Origin: Flavobacterium cauense R2A-7
Lineage (GTDB): Bacteria > Bacteroidota > Bacteroidia > Flavobacteriales > Flavobacteriaceae
Length of the DNA stretch: 64,000 nt
Assembly (NCBI RefSeq): GCF_000498475.1
Contig: NZ_AVBI01000001.1
Span: forward strand, 372,001 to 436,000
Direction of reading: 5' to 3'
Made by a program: the position numbers and the translations under genes. The notes beneath the pieces were generated by a model, which saw only the letters and a list, made by a program, of their open reading frames with translations, made no database searches and was not told the DNA's origin. Shown here piece after piece: positions 51,697 through 61,182 of the stretch. Each line of letters starts with the position of its first letter. Position 1 is the stretch's first letter.

Positions 51697-52167
51697 ATGC
51701 AAACCGTCTTCATCAATACTCCGTTGGGCACCGCCAAAATTAAGGGCGATGAGCTGGGTGTTTCCGTCATTTCCATTCTTCAGGAAGGCGAAATATCGAA
51801 AGTGATTCCCGTGGAATTAAAAGACGCGGTAAAACAACTTCAGGAATATTTTGAGGGTAAACGCACCACCTTTAATTTTCCAATTAATCCAAAAGGCACC
51901 GATTTTCAGCAGAAAGTTTGGAAAGCCCTTTTGGAAATTCCCTACGGAAAAACCACTTCCTATATGGATTTGTCTAAAAAATTAGGCGATGTAAAAGCGA
52001 TTCGGGCCGTCGCTTCAGCCAATGGAAAAAACCCGTTGTGGATTGTGGTGCCGTGTCATCGCGTGATTGGCTCCGACGGTTCGTTAACCGGATATGCCGG
52101 TGGTTTATGGCGCAAAAAATGGTTGTTGGAACACGAGAATCCGCTGAAACAGCAAAGTCTTTTTTAA
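51697..52167 (+). CDS. ogt: methylated-DNA-protein-cysteine methyltransferase
   Basis: 156 residues. Suicide DNA repair protein that takes the methyl group from O6-methylguanine: the acceptor Cys in IVVPCHRVIGSDGSLTGYAGG (about 121), the DNA-binding segment KALLEIPYGKTTSYMDLSKKLG (about 77-98) and the usual N-terminal RNase-H-like half. No fused Ada domain. Confidence 0.95.
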   Translation: MQTVFINTPLGTAKIKGDELGVSVISILQEGEISKVIPVELKDAVKQLQEYFEGKRTTFNFPINPKGTDFQQKVWKALLEIPYGKTTSYMDLSKKLGDVKAIRAVASANGKNPLWIVVPCHRVIGSDGSLTGYAGGLWRKKWLLEHENPLKQQSLF

Positions 52168-52249
52168 TTGCCAATTATTAATTACGAATTGCGACACTCG
52201 AATTCTAATAATCAAATCTTACAATCTTTCAATTAAAAAAAGGTTTCCA

Positions 52250-52340
52250 AAAACATTATGGCTTCCTATTTAGCCCTGATAGGAGCAACTACCTTGTAGT
52301 GCGGATAGCAGGAATAAGGATTCCAAAAATGCCCAAACCC
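52250..52340. repeat. degenerate flavobacterial intergenic repeat
   Basis: The region contains AGCCCTGATAGGAGC (52272-52286), matching 13 of 15 bases with the reverse complement of GCTGCTATCGGGGCT at 54421-54435. No coding or hairpin function seen. Confidence 0.4.
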
Positions 52341-52410
52341 TTCGCTCCAAAAAAATCAAAAACATAAGCCGATTTTGTTTAAATTCGTAACATACGGAAA
52401 ACCCAAAACC

Positions 52411-53568
52411 ATGAAATTTCTGAAAAGCTTCTTCAAGTGGTTTGCCATCACCTTGGCAGCCATCATTATTCTGATGTATATTTTTGATGTGGATTATTTG
52501 CTGCGTGCCGTTCGCACAATTTATTTCCGAGGGTACACCACTGCCTTTTTGGACGATTACACCCATTTCCCAAATCGGGAAATCAAGAAAGGCGTTGCGC
52601 AACCTTGGGCGATTGCCAAGGATTACAATTCCGTTCCGGCAACCGAGGAATTAAACAAAACCCATAAAGAGCTGCAAACCGTAGCCTACCTCATCATTAA
52701 GAATGACAGTATCTGGCACGAAAGCTATTTTGACGGGTATGGAAAAGATTCGAAATCGAATTCGTTTTCGATGGCTAAAAGTGTGGTTTCAGCGGCCTTA
52801 GGAAAAGCGATTATGGAAGGAAAAATCAAAAGTTTAGACCAAAAAGTTACCGATTTTTTCCCGGAACTGAAAGGACAATTCGCCAAAGAAGTTACTGTGG
52901 GTGATTTATCCTCAATGGCATCGGGATTGAGTTGGGACGAGAAATATTACAGTCCGTTTTCAATTGTTACCCGAGCGTATTTTGACGATGATTTGAAAAA
53001 AGTAATTCTCGGACTGGACGTAAAAGAAAAACCGGGACAATCGTTTAAATATTTGAGTGGTGCTACGCAATTACTGGCCATGTGTATTGAAAAAGCCACC
53101 GGAGAATATGTTTCCGATTATGTTTCGAAAAACTTCTGGCAACCCATGGGTGCAGAAAACGAGGCGCTTTGGCAATTGGATCACGAGGGCGACGGCATTG
53201 AAAAAGCCTATTGCTGCATTGCGAGCAATGCACGCGATTTTGCACGCTTCGGAAAACTGTACCGCGATTACGGCAAATGGAACGGAAAACAGCTATTGGA
53301 CAGTACGTTTGTCGCCAAATCGATTGCGCCGAGATTTCCCGACAGTCCGCAATACGGCTACGGGTTCTGGTTGCACAACATCAACGGAAAGCAATTGTTT
53401 TACATGCGTGGGCATTTGGGACAATTCGTGATTGTGATTCCGAAAGACAATGTGATTATAGTACGCTTAGGACATCTGAAAGGCTTGCAAACCGAAACCG
53501 ACCCGCACAGCAACGATTTGTACGTTTATGTAAATGAAGCGTATAAAATGTTGGAAAAACGAAAATAA
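52411..53568 (+). CDS. serine hydrolase (class C beta-lactamase family)
   Basis: 385 residues from ATG 52411; one N-terminal membrane anchor (WFAITLAAIIILMYIF). The catalytic SMAK (Ser120-x-x-Lys123) lies in KSNSFSMAKSVVSAALGKAI, followed by DLSSMASGLSWDE and KYLSGATQLLAMCIEKATG, which holds the tyrosine-like position, and the third motif HLGQFVIVIP (about 341) replacing KTG. It faces the periplasm. Such 6-aminohexanoate/esterase-type proteins act as D-amino-peptidases or esterases; activity on beta-lactams is not implied. Confidence 0.88.
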   Translation: MKFLKSFFKWFAITLAAIIILMYIFDVDYLLRAVRTIYFRGYTTAFLDDYTHFPNREIKKGVAQPWAIAKDYNSVPATEELNKTHKELQTVAYLIIKNDSIWHESYFDGYGKDSKSNSFSMAKSVVSAALGKAIMEGKIKSLDQKVTDFFPELKGQFAKEVTVGDLSSMASGLSWDEKYYSPFSIVTRAYFDDDLKKVILGLDVKEKPGQSFKYLSGATQLLAMCIEKATGEYVSDYVSKNFWQPMGAENEALWQLDHEGDGIEKAYCCIASNARDFARFGKLYRDYGKWNGKQLLDSTFVAKSIAPRFPDSPQYGYGFWLHNINGKQLFYMRGHLGQFVIVIPKDNVIIVRLGHLKGLQTETDPHSNDLYVYVNEAYKMLEKRK

Positions 53569-53629
53569 TTCTTTTATTTGTAATACTTTTCACATATAAG
53601 CCAAATAACCATAATACAAACCATTCAAA

Positions 53630-54343
53630 ATGATTGAAAAAATTAACCTGGAACACATTCTCTTTTTAGACATCGAAACGGTTCCCGAAGAAGAAAATTT
53701 TAACGTTTTAGACGAAACCAAACAAGCACTTTTCGACCAGAAAACGAAATACCAACGCAAAGACGATTTTACACCGGAAGAATTCTACGAACGCGCCGGC
53801 ATTTGGGCCGAATTCGGAAAAATCATCTGTATTTCCGTCGGTTATTTTACCTTTAAGGGCGATATCCGACATTTTCGGGTGACTTCCTTTTTTGGTGACG
53901 AAGTGAAAATCCTCAAAGACTTTTCCAATTTACTGAACAACCATTTCAGTCAGCCCCAACATATTTTGTGCGGCCACAACGCCAAGGAATTCGACTTCCC
54001 GTTTATTGCGCGCCGTATGATTATTCATCAGTTGGCGATTCCGATGAAGCTGAATCTGTTCGGCAAAAAACCCTGGGAAGTTCCGCATCTCGACACTATG
54101 GAATTGTGGAAATTCGGCGATTACAAAACCTTTACCTCGCTGAAATTGTTAACCAACGTACTTGGGATTCCGTCTCCAAAAGACGATATCGACGGCAGCG
54201 AAGTCGCGCATACGTTTTATGTGGAAAAAGACATCGACCGCATCATTACCTATTGCGAAAAAGACGTGATTGCGGTAGCGCAGGTGTTGTTGCGCCTGCG
54301 AAGAGAAGATTTGCTGATTGAGGAAGAAATTATTCATATTTAG
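53630..54343 (+). CDS. PolB-like 3'-5' exonuclease
   Basis: 237 residues of the DNA polymerase B exonuclease-like (PF10108-type) family. Exo I FLDIETVPEE (Asp and Glu, about 12-21), Exo II HNAKEFDFPFIARR (about 117-130), and Exo III DRIITYCEKDVIAVAQVLLRL (about 203-223). Metal-dependent nuclease acting on DNA or RNA ends. No polymerase domain is present. Confidence 0.9.
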   Translation: MIEKINLEHILFLDIETVPEEENFNVLDETKQALFDQKTKYQRKDDFTPEEFYERAGIWAEFGKIICISVGYFTFKGDIRHFRVTSFFGDEVKILKDFSNLLNNHFSQPQHILCGHNAKEFDFPFIARRMIIHQLAIPMKLNLFGKKPWEVPHLDTMELWKFGDYKTFTSLKLLTNVLGIPSPKDDIDGSEVAHTFYVEKDIDRIITYCEKDVIAVAQVLLRLRREDLLIEEEIIHI

Positions 54344-54350
54344 AAGCTTG

Positions 54351-54440
54351 ATCCCGCCATCCGCTTTATCTTTTTTGCTGTCACGTTTGGTGGAATCCTG
54401 TTGAAGCAAAAAAGGATGCCGCTGCTATCGGGGCTAGACA
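54351..54440. repeat. flavobacterial intergenic repeat element
   Basis: About 90 bases with the boundary GATCCCGCCATCCGC at 54349-54363 and GCTGCTATCGGGGCT (54421-54435). I recall similar intergenic elements (AGCCCCGATAG ... GCGGGA) repeated in Flavobacterium genomes. It may fold, but no clean hairpin was found. The second, weaker copy is near 52272. Rest of the gap (54441-54558) carries a TTTGCGAACTTTGCGGTTAAA stretch and no gene. Confidence 0.45.
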
Positions 54441-54558
54441 TTTGACCGTAAAAAGACGTACTGCGTTCTTCATTACCTGAGAAAAAGGGCGTACAAACGA
54501 AGTAAAAAACCTTTGCGAACTTTGCGGTTAAATAGTACATTTACAAAAAAACAGTTTT

Positions 54559-55998
54559 ATGGTATTGAGCAGATTTTGGTTGGTAATTTTTATTTCTTCG
54601 ATTGCCTTTATTGTCATCGGATTGTTTTCCGGCAACAGCTATTCCATCGATAATGTCCTGAACGGCAAAAAAGACGAACCGATTCTAATCTCCGAAAAAT
54701 ACCTGAACCAGGTTCCGGCGTTCATAAAAGACAGCATCGAAAAAGCACCGGAGAATACCATCGTAATCAACAAAATCGAATCCAATCCGGATACAACGTA
54801 TGTGTATAAAAACAAAACCGTAAAAGTTTTTAGTGGCGTACAAAAATCGGACGGTTTACTGCCTACCTGTAAAAACACCTTGCTTGATCTGATTCTTCCG
54901 CTGATTGCCTATTTGGCTTTTTTCTGCGGATTGATGGAACTTTTGATTATCTCAGGCGCTTCCGGAAAATTGGCTAAAGTATTGAGTCCGGTATTTGTAA
55001 AAGTGTTTCCGAGTATTCCGAAAAACCACCCTTCGATTTCTTATATGACCTTAAATTTTGCCGCTAACTTTTTAGGATTAGATTCGGCCGCAACGCCATT
55101 CGGATTAAAAGCCATGGAAAGTTTACAGGAAATCAATCCCGAAAAAGAAAAAGCCAGTGATGCGCAAATTATGTTCATGTGTTTGCATGCTTCGGGACTT
55201 ACCTTAATTGCCACTTCCATCATTGGGTATCGCGCCGCTGCGGGTGCTACCAACCCTGCCGATGTTATGTTACCTTGCATCATCACCTCTTTTATCGGTA
55301 CAATTGCGGCTTTTCTGATTGTTGGGGTGAAACAAAAAATCAATTTCAAGAGCGCTTCTCTGGTGGCCGTTCTGATGGCATTAATCGCCGGAATCATCGG
55401 TTTGCTGATGTATGTCAACCATTTGGATTTAATCGGCAAAAATTATTTCACTTCTAATCTTTCGGCATTAATATTGGTGGGCATTATTGCTTTTACGTTG
55501 ATTTTTTCCTTCTTTAAAGAAAAGAAATTCACCGAGGCAAACACCACTGTTTTCGAAGCCTTTGTAACAGGAGCCAACAACGGAATCAAAACCGGAGTTA
55601 CTATTTTCCCTTATGTTTTGGGAATGTTAGTGGCCATTTCTTTGTTCCGAAACAGCGGATTGTTTGAAATTATCAGCAATTGGATTGCCTTTATTTTTTC
55701 CAATATGGGGGTAAGCAAAGAAATTACCGATGCCTTACCGGTGGCCTTGCTTCGTCCTTTCAGTTCTGCCGGATCACGTGGCTTTTTGATTGATTCGATG
55801 AATACGTTCGGCGCCGATTCCTTAACCGGAAGATTGAGCAGTATTTTCCAATGCAGTGCCGAAAGTACGTTTTATGTGATTGCCGTTTACTTTGGTTCGG
55901 TAAACATTAAAAACACACGTTACGCTTTAGGAACAATGCTTTTAGTGGATGTGATTTGTGTAATTACAGCGATTTTCGTGGCGAGTTGGTTTTTTTAA
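54559..55998 (+). CDS. SpmA/SpmB-type membrane protein with nucleoside-recognition (Gate) domains
   Basis: 479 residues; about ten membrane helices. It fuses the two Gate-type modules that are separate in spore maturation proteins A and B: the first contains LILPLIAYLAFFCGLMELLIISGASGKLAKVLSP and the second TGANNGIKTGVTIFPYVLGMLVAISLFRNSGLF. The name refers to homology only; the host does not sporulate. Substrate and role unknown. Confidence 0.88.
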   Translation: MVLSRFWLVIFISSIAFIVIGLFSGNSYSIDNVLNGKKDEPILISEKYLNQVPAFIKDSIEKAPENTIVINKIESNPDTTYVYKNKTVKVFSGVQKSDGLLPTCKNTLLDLILPLIAYLAFFCGLMELLIISGASGKLAKVLSPVFVKVFPSIPKNHPSISYMTLNFAANFLGLDSAATPFGLKAMESLQEINPEKEKASDAQIMFMCLHASGLTLIATSIIGYRAAAGATNPADVMLPCIITSFIGTIAAFLIVGVKQKINFKSASLVAVLMALIAGIIGLLMYVNHLDLIGKNYFTSNLSALILVGIIAFTLIFSFFKEKKFTEANTTVFEAFVTGANNGIKTGVTIFPYVLGMLVAISLFRNSGLFEIISNWIAFIFSNMGVSKEITDALPVALLRPFSSAGSRGFLIDSMNTFGADSLTGRLSSIFQCSAESTFYVIAVYFGSVNIKNTRYALGTMLLVDVICVITAIFVASWFF

Positions 55999-56020
55999 CC
56001 GCTTTCTGCAAGGTTTCCAA

Positions 56021-56284
56021 AACCTTGTAGGTATAAAAATAAAACGATGAGTTTTTTTGAAGATTTTTTAGTAGAAATTGGAAGAGATGGAATTTACTAT
56101 TTGATTAAAAAATTAGGAATGCTCATCAAATGGCTATTTTATCGCGGAAGAATACCCTTCTCACAAATTAAAAGTGAAAATTGGAATACAAGGATTGGTT
56201 TCGGATTTATGATACTATTGTCGGGTTTAATACTTTATGTTTTAAATAAAGCTAAATAAATTTTAAAAAACCTTACAGGTATAA
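56021..56284. repeat. 16-base direct repeats flanking a small ORF
   Basis: AACCTTGTAGGTATAA (56021-56036) and AACCTTACAGGTATAA (56269-56284) differ at two positions, lie 248 bases apart in the same direction and enclose the 70-codon ORF at 56047. Confidence 0.5.
56047..56259 (+). CDS. small membrane protein of unknown function
   Basis: 70 residues: an amphipathic N-terminal part (EDFLVEIGRDGIYYLIKKLGMLIKWLFYRG) and one C-terminal transmembrane helix (IGFGFMILLSGLILYVLNKAK). No family recognised. Bracketed by the 16-base direct repeats. Confidence 0.6.
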   Translation: MSFFEDFLVEIGRDGIYYLIKKLGMLIKWLFYRGRIPFSQIKSENWNTRIGFGFMILLSGLILYVLNKAK

Positions 56285-56333
56285 TATCAACCCATTTTTA
56301 ATTTCCTTAACACTCATTATATTTACGCTAATT

Positions 56334-56462
56334 ATGAAAACATTTATGGAAAATTTTTCTTTCGGTCTTTTCACATGGCAATTCTTTCTTTTAATTGTAT
56401 TGCTAATAGTTGTATTGCTAGTAATAAAAATAATTCGAAGAAGTTTTATGAAAAGAAGTTAA
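56334..56462 (+). CDS. 42-residue predicted membrane peptide
   Basis: ATG 56334 to stop 56462. MKTFMENFSFGLFTWQFF leads into one long hydrophobic helix (LLIVLLIVVLLVIKII) and a basic tail RRSFMKRS, an orientation expected for a single-span inner-membrane peptide. No family recognised; it may be real or chance. Confidence 0.45.
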   Translation: MKTFMENFSFGLFTWQFFLLIVLLIVVLLVIKIIRRSFMKRS

Positions 56463-56524
56463 AAGGAAAAACGAACGTTTTACAGCTGTATTTAATATCT
56501 TTACACTCCTTAAATTACTAAACA

Positions 56525-58126
56525 ATGGACTTTCTATACCAAGACCCGTATCCGATTCAAAAAGACGATACGCACTACCGAAAAATCACTTCCGATTACG
56601 TTAAAGTTGAACAATTGGGCGACCGCGAAATCTTAACCGTAGACCCGAAAGGTTTGGAGTTATTAGCCGAAGAAGCCATGAGCGATGTTTCCTTCATGCT
56701 ACGTTCTTCACATTTACAAAAGCTGAGAAACATTATCGAAGATCCGGAAGCGACCGACAACGACCGCTTTGTAGCCTACAATTTATTGCAAAATGCCGTG
56801 GTGGCTGTAGAAGGACAATTGCCTTCGTGCCAAGACACCGGAACTGCAATTGTAATGGCCAAAAAAGGCGAAAACGTGTATACCGGAGCGGATGATGGTG
56901 AAGCCTTGTCGAAAGGAATTTTCAACACCTATCAAAAAAGAAATTTACGCTATTCGCAGATTGTTCCAATTTCGATGTTTGAAGAAAAGAACTCGGGTTC
57001 GAATCTTCCGGCACAGATTGATATTTACGCTAAAAAAGGCGCTTCCTATGAGTTCTTATTTTTAGCCAAAGGGGGCGGTTCTGCCAACAAAACCTTCTTA
57101 TACCAAAAAACAAAATCGCTGTTGAACGAAAAATCGTTGGATGAATTCGTTCGCGAAAGAATTATGGATTTGGGAACCTCAGCGTGTCCTCCGTACCACT
57201 TGGCGATTGTAATTGGCGGTACGTCTGCGGAAGCGAACTTAGCAGCCGTGAAAAAAGCATCAGCCGGTTATTTCGATAATTTACCAACCAGCGGAAACAT
57301 GGCAGGTCAGGCCTTCCGTGATTTGGAATGGGAAAAACGCGTACAGCAAATTTGTCAGGAAAGTCACATCGGAGCGCAATTCGGCGGAAAATATTTAACG
57401 CATGATGTTCGTGTGATTCGTTTGCCCCGTCACGCCGCTTCTTGTCCGGTGGGAATGGGTGTTTCCTGTTCGGCCGACAGAAACATCAAGGGAAAAATCA
57501 CCAAAGACGGTATTTTCGTAGAACAGTTGGAAGTGAATCCGAAACAGTTCTTACCGGAAACTGCTCCGCATTTGGAAGCACCGGTAGAAATCGATTTGAA
57601 CCGTCCGATGGCGGATGTATTAGCGGAATTATCGAAGTATCCAATCAAAACCCGTTTGAAACTGAACGGAACCTTAATTGTGGCGCGTGATATCGCACAC
57701 GCGAAAATTAAAGAATTACTGGATGCCGGAAAACCAATGCCGGAATATTTCAAAAATCACCCGATTTACTATGCGGGTCCTGCCAAAACTCCGGAAGGGA
57801 TGCCATCAGGAAGTTTCGGCCCCACCACAGCCGGACGTATGGACGTGTATGTGGACGAATTCCAGAAACATGGCGGAAGCATGATTATGCTGGCCAAAGG
57901 AAACCGTTCGAAAGACGTGATGAATGCGTGTAACAAATACGGTGGTTTCTATTTGGGTTCCATCGGTGGTCCTGCCGCAATTTTAGCCAAAGAAAATATC
58001 TTATCAGTTGAAGTGGTTGATTTTGAAGAATTAGGTATGGAAGCCGTTCGTAAAATTACCATCAAAGATTTCCCAGCGTTTATTATTACCGATGATAAAG
58101 GAAATGATTTCTTTGAAAATCTGTAA
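56525..58126 (+). CDS. class I fumarate hydratase
   Basis: 533 residues, single-chain [4Fe-4S] fumarase (fumA/fumB type). The cluster Cys lie in [13 protein letters not shown] (about 100-112), [18 protein letters not shown] (about 306-323, two Cys) and the C-terminal half resembles the beta domain of two-subunit hydratases ([13 protein letters not shown]). It interconverts fumarate and malate in the TCA cycle. The Fe-S cluster makes it dependent on the iron systems of this window. Confidence 0.94.
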   Translation: MDFLYQDPYPIQKDDTHYRKITSDYVKVEQLGDREILTVDPKGLELLAEEAMSDVSFMLRSSHLQKLRNIIEDPEATDNDRFVAYNLLQNAVVAVEGQLPSCQDTGTAIVMAKKGENVYTGADDGEALSKGIFNTYQKRNLRYSQIVPISMFEEKNSGSNLPAQIDIYAKKGASYEFLFLAKGGGSANKTFLYQKTKSLLNEKSLDEFVRERIMDLGTSACPPYHLAIVIGGTSAEANLAAVKKASAGYFDNLPTSGNMAGQAFRDLEWEKRVQQICQESHIGAQFGGKYLTHDVRVIRLPRHAASCPVGMGVSCSADRNIKGKITKDGIFVEQLEVNPKQFLPETAPHLEAPVEIDLNRPMADVLAELSKYPIKTRLKLNGTLIVARDIAHAKIKELLDAGKPMPEYFKNHPIYYAGPAKTPEGMPSGSFGPTTAGRMDVYVDEFQKHGGSMIMLAKGNRSKDVMNACNKYGGFYLGSIGGPAAILAKENILSVEVVDFEELGMEAVRKITIKDFPAFIITDDKGNDFFENL

Positions 58127-58148
58127 TATTTAGAAAAAAGAATTAAAA

Positions 58149-58186
58149 AAAAGAAAACCCGCTTCAATTGAAGCGGGTTTTCTTTT
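58149..58186. terminator. bidirectional terminator, 38-base perfect palindrome
   Basis: Nineteen bases from 58149 (AAAAGAAAACCCGCTTCAA) are followed at once by their reverse complement to 58186. It ends the fumarase gene. Confidence 0.9.
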
Positions 58187-58384
58187 ATAAAAAAACAATT
58201 TCATGGTTTTGTTTAAACATCATTATTAAAAATCCAGTAAAACAATTCGCTTGAAAAAGATATTTGACAACAAAGCAATTGTAACCTTATGTTGTTTCTT
58301 TTCAAATAAAACCTTTTTTAACTAGCCGCTAATTTTAGTTTTTACAAATTACGATGCGGTAATGGTTACTTCTGTTTGAAAAAA

Positions 58385-59815
58385 TTATGTCACATTTATT
58401 GTTGCAATTGCCCATTGATTCGGTAAATATTTAACTAATACAAAAAATTTTGTTCCACTTGAATTAAAAAAACCAAAATATCCACGTGATTCGTGAAAAT
58501 CAACTCCACCATTTACATTAGTAGTCATATGTTTAGGAATTTCAACTTCTCTTAAGTATAAGAATTGAGCATTATACACTCTAACTTTATTACTTGGTAT
58601 GTAAACATTCTGATCTGGATCATATACAAAAAGGGCGCAAATCCTATTTGAATTCGTATTAATATCCATAATATCTATAACTTTAGAATTATCTCCTTCT
58701 AACCCTTGTATTGAAGATAAATAAATTAGATCATTATTTTGAATTGACGAGCTACTAAAAATATTTTTACTATTTGTAAATATCCTACTTCCATTTTCAG
58801 AAAGCCAAAATTTATTTCCAAACTTATAATCTCCATGGTATTGTGAATCGTAAAGAAATTGTGCTGTCCCGTTTGTTATACTATATTTATCGATATCGGA
58901 TGGCACTATTCCATTAGGAGTTGCATAAATATAATTACCTGAAGGGTGAAGTTTAACTTTGGCACTATTAGGGTAACTAGGCACATACCCAATATGATTA
59001 TATTGACTGAACGTTTCTTGTCCATTGGACAAATTAACGCATATCATTTTTTGATATGAAATACTAGAAGTTATATAAACCCAGTTATTAGGAGCAAGAA
59101 CAATATCATAAACATCTGCTGATACTGCATAACTGTTTTCAATTGTCATTGATGTCAAGTTTATATAGCTAACGTTACCGTTATGTCCTACCGCAGCATA
59201 ATTTCCATCCTGGCTTATTGAAATGCATTTTGGTATATTATTTAACGATAATGATTCTTCTACATTAGTTGCAAGATTGAATTTTCTAATTTGATTCGGA
59301 TTTTCAGAAACTACAATCATAACATCATTAACCCTGTCATATTCTGCATCTATTACATTACCTCCTATAAACCATTTATTTTCAGTATAATTTTCTATTT
59401 CAATAAGTTGACTTAATGATTGCCCTTTATTATTGCTTATTCTTGCTGACAAATTATATATCTGTGTAACCATATTTGATCTATCTAAAGTCAGAGTAAC
59501 TTCAATTGAAGCTCCTGCGGCTAAAGTTCCTGAATTTGGGCTGGCAGATATAACAGAACTAGAACTTGTTTCAGTCCAATTCCAATCAAACGGTGTATCG
59601 CTTAAATTTCTTATTAAAAATGAATGCGTATTTTCAAGGTATCCAAAACTTAAATCGTTTTTAGAAATCGACATAACTGCTGTAACTTCATTATTCGGAT
59701 TATTGTTTCCTTGAGTATTATCATTATCCCCATCGGTACTACAGCCTAAAAAAAATAGCGTAAAAACAAGTGCACAAAAACAAATTAATTTGTTGATTTT
59801 ATTTTTTTTCATCAT
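58385..59815 (-). CDS. lipoprotein with BACON-like domain and beta-propeller
   Basis: 476 residues from ATG 59815 (MMKKNKINKLICFC; lipobox FLGC, so lipid-anchored). After a Asp/Asn-rich linker (DGDNDNTQGNNNPNN) there is a BACON/Ig-like domain (about 45-140: MSISKNDLSFGYLE to NLSARISNNKGQSLSQLIEI). The rest is a WD/YVTN-like propeller (VIDAEYDRVNDVMIVVSENPNQIRKFNL, then IPKCISISQDGNYAAVGHNGNVSYINL). Cell-surface or periplasmic role unknown; codon use is A/T-rich compared with neighbouring housekeeping genes. Confidence 0.8.
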   Translation of the reverse strand: MMKKNKINKLICFCALVFTLFFLGCSTDGDNDNTQGNNNPNNEVTAVMSISKNDLSFGYLENTHSFLIRNLSDTPFDWNWTETSSSSVISASPNSGTLAAGASIEVTLTLDRSNMVTQIYNLSARISNNKGQSLSQLIEIENYTENKWFIGGNVIDAEYDRVNDVMIVVSENPNQIRKFNLATNVEESLSLNNIPKCISISQDGNYAAVGHNGNVSYINLTSMTIENSYAVSADVYDIVLAPNNWVYITSSISYQKMICVNLSNGQETFSQYNHIGYVPSYPNSAKVKLHPSGNYIYATPNGIVPSDIDKYSITNGTAQFLYDSQYHGDYKFGNKFWLSENGSRIFTNSKNIFSSSSIQNNDLIYLSSIQGLEGDNSKVIDIMDINTNSNRICALFVYDPDQNVYIPSNKVRVYNAQFLYLREVEIPKHMTTNVNGGVDFHESRGYFGFFNSSGTKFFVLVKYLPNQWAIATINVT

Positions 59816-59928
59816 AATGAATTCTAAAAAAGTGTAATATAATTCCAACAATATTAGTTCTTTCAAGTCAAATAAAAAAACTTATTTCGTTAATCTAACC
59901 CTTAAAAACTACGAATACTACTGAAAAG

Positions 59929-61095
59929 CTATTCCACATACAGCACCAACCCTTTTAAATAAGCTCCTTCCGGGTGGTACATATTTACAGGATGATCCGG
60001 TCCTTGCGTTAGTTTATGCAATACCCGGATATTTCTTCCGCTTTCGATGGCGGCTGCAGCAACAGTATTGTAAAACAAAACATCGTCAATCACCTGAGAA
60101 CATGAGAACGTAAACAGAATTCCATTAGGTGCCATCGCTTTCATCCCGGCGATGTTCAAACGTTTGTAGGCTTGGGTTGCCGTGTGCTTGCTTTTGATAC
60201 TTTTCGCGAAGGCCGGTGGATCCAATACTATCAAATCGTATTGCTTTGTATGCTCTTTCATGAACGTAAACACATCCGACGCCACAGCTTCATGGTTGCA
60301 ATCGTCATGATTTAGTTCCATATTTTTTTCGGCTAAAGCGACTGCCTTTTCGGAAATGTCTACGGAAGTCACCAACTGGGCTCCCGCACTCATCGCATAC
60401 ACGGAAAATCCTCCGGTATAACAGAACGTATTCAGTACGCGTTTTCCTTTAGCATAATGCCCGAGTAATTTTCGGTTATCTCTTTGGTCCAAAAAGAAAC
60501 CGGTTTTTTGTCCTTCCACCCAGTTTACGGCAAACAAGATGTTGTTTTCTTTGGCTACGACTTCAGGTGTATCACCAAACAAAAAGAAATCCCTTCCGGT
60601 TTGCGGTAAGGTGCCGCTGCTTTTGCAGTAAATGGTTTCACAGTAGTCGGTGAAATTTGTTTTTATGGCTTCGGCGATTTTCTCAATTTCCTGAAAAATT
60701 CCGCTGGAATGCGCTTGTAACACCCAGTTTTTATCATAATAATCGATAATTAAGCCCGGAATTCCGTCGCCTTCGCCATGAATCAGACGAAAAGCATTGG
60801 TTTCTTTCAAATCGAGTATTTTCATGCGTAATTCCCACGCCCCTTTTAATCGGTCGGCCCAGAAATTTTCGGTAAAAAGTTCTTCTCCGAAAGTCAGAAT
60901 CCGTACCACAATACTGCCGCGGTCACTAAAATAACCGGTTGCCAGATGCTTGTCTTTGGAATCGACCACCTCTACCATTTCCCCGTCATTAATTTCACGG
61001 CTCACACCATACACGGCGCCACTGAAAACCCAAGGATGTCTTCGTAGTACTGATTTTTCTTTTCCCGGTTTCAAGATTACTTTCGGATAACTCAT
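59929..61095 (-). CDS. rlmI: 23S rRNA m5C methyltransferase RlmI-like
   Basis: 388 residues from ATG 61095; a longer frame to 61134 would overlap the -7 element at 61113-61120. N-terminal PUA domain (VILKPGKEKSVLRRHPWVFSGAV, 4-26) then a class I SAM-dependent domain: motif I FCYTGGFSVYAMSAGA (about 228-243), DISEKAVALAEKN, and LIVLDPPAFAK (about 295-305). Methylates a cytosine of 23S rRNA by family homology. Confidence 0.9.
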   Translation of the reverse strand: MSYPKVILKPGKEKSVLRRHPWVFSGAVYGVSREINDGEMVEVVDSKDKHLATGYFSDRGSIVVRILTFGEELFTENFWADRLKGAWELRMKILDLKETNAFRLIHGEGDGIPGLIIDYYDKNWVLQAHSSGIFQEIEKIAEAIKTNFTDYCETIYCKSSGTLPQTGRDFFLFGDTPEVVAKENNILFAVNWVEGQKTGFFLDQRDNRKLLGHYAKGKRVLNTFCYTGGFSVYAMSAGAQLVTSVDISEKAVALAEKNMELNHDDCNHEAVASDVFTFMKEHTKQYDLIVLDPPAFAKSIKSKHTATQAYKRLNIAGMKAMAPNGILFTFSCSQVIDDVLFYNTVAAAAIESGRNIRVLHKLTQGPDHPVNMYHPEGAYLKGLVLYVE

Positions 61096-61112
61096 TGTTT
61101 TGTATTTTGCTG

Positions 61113-61120
61113 CAAAGTTA
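61113..61120 (-). promoter_or_regulatory. -7 promoter element for rlmI
   Basis: Minus-strand TAACTTTG (TAnnTTTG) 17 bases before ATG 61095; it fixes the start choice. Confidence 0.6.
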
Positions 61121-61125
61121 AAAAC

Positions 61126-61165
61126 AAAAAGCATCTTTAGTTCATTTTACCAAAGATGCTTTTAA
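61126..61165 (-). terminator. terminator of the CoA-transferase operon
   Basis: AAAAAGCATCTTT (61126-61138) pairs with AAAGATGCTTTT (61152-61163) across a 13-base loop, with T-rich flank on the minus strand. Confidence 0.8.
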
Positions 61166-61182
61166 AATATATTCGATTTGAA

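Noticed and set aside
54559..55998. Sporulation gene
   Set aside because: SpmA/B homology reflects the Gate domain fold; the organism type does not sporulate and no other spore genes are present.
31552..58186. Long perfect palindromes (31552, 43492, 58149) as mobile-element ends
   Set aside because: Each sits just after stop codons with A/T runs at both sides, as expected of bidirectional terminators, and their sequences are unrelated to one another.
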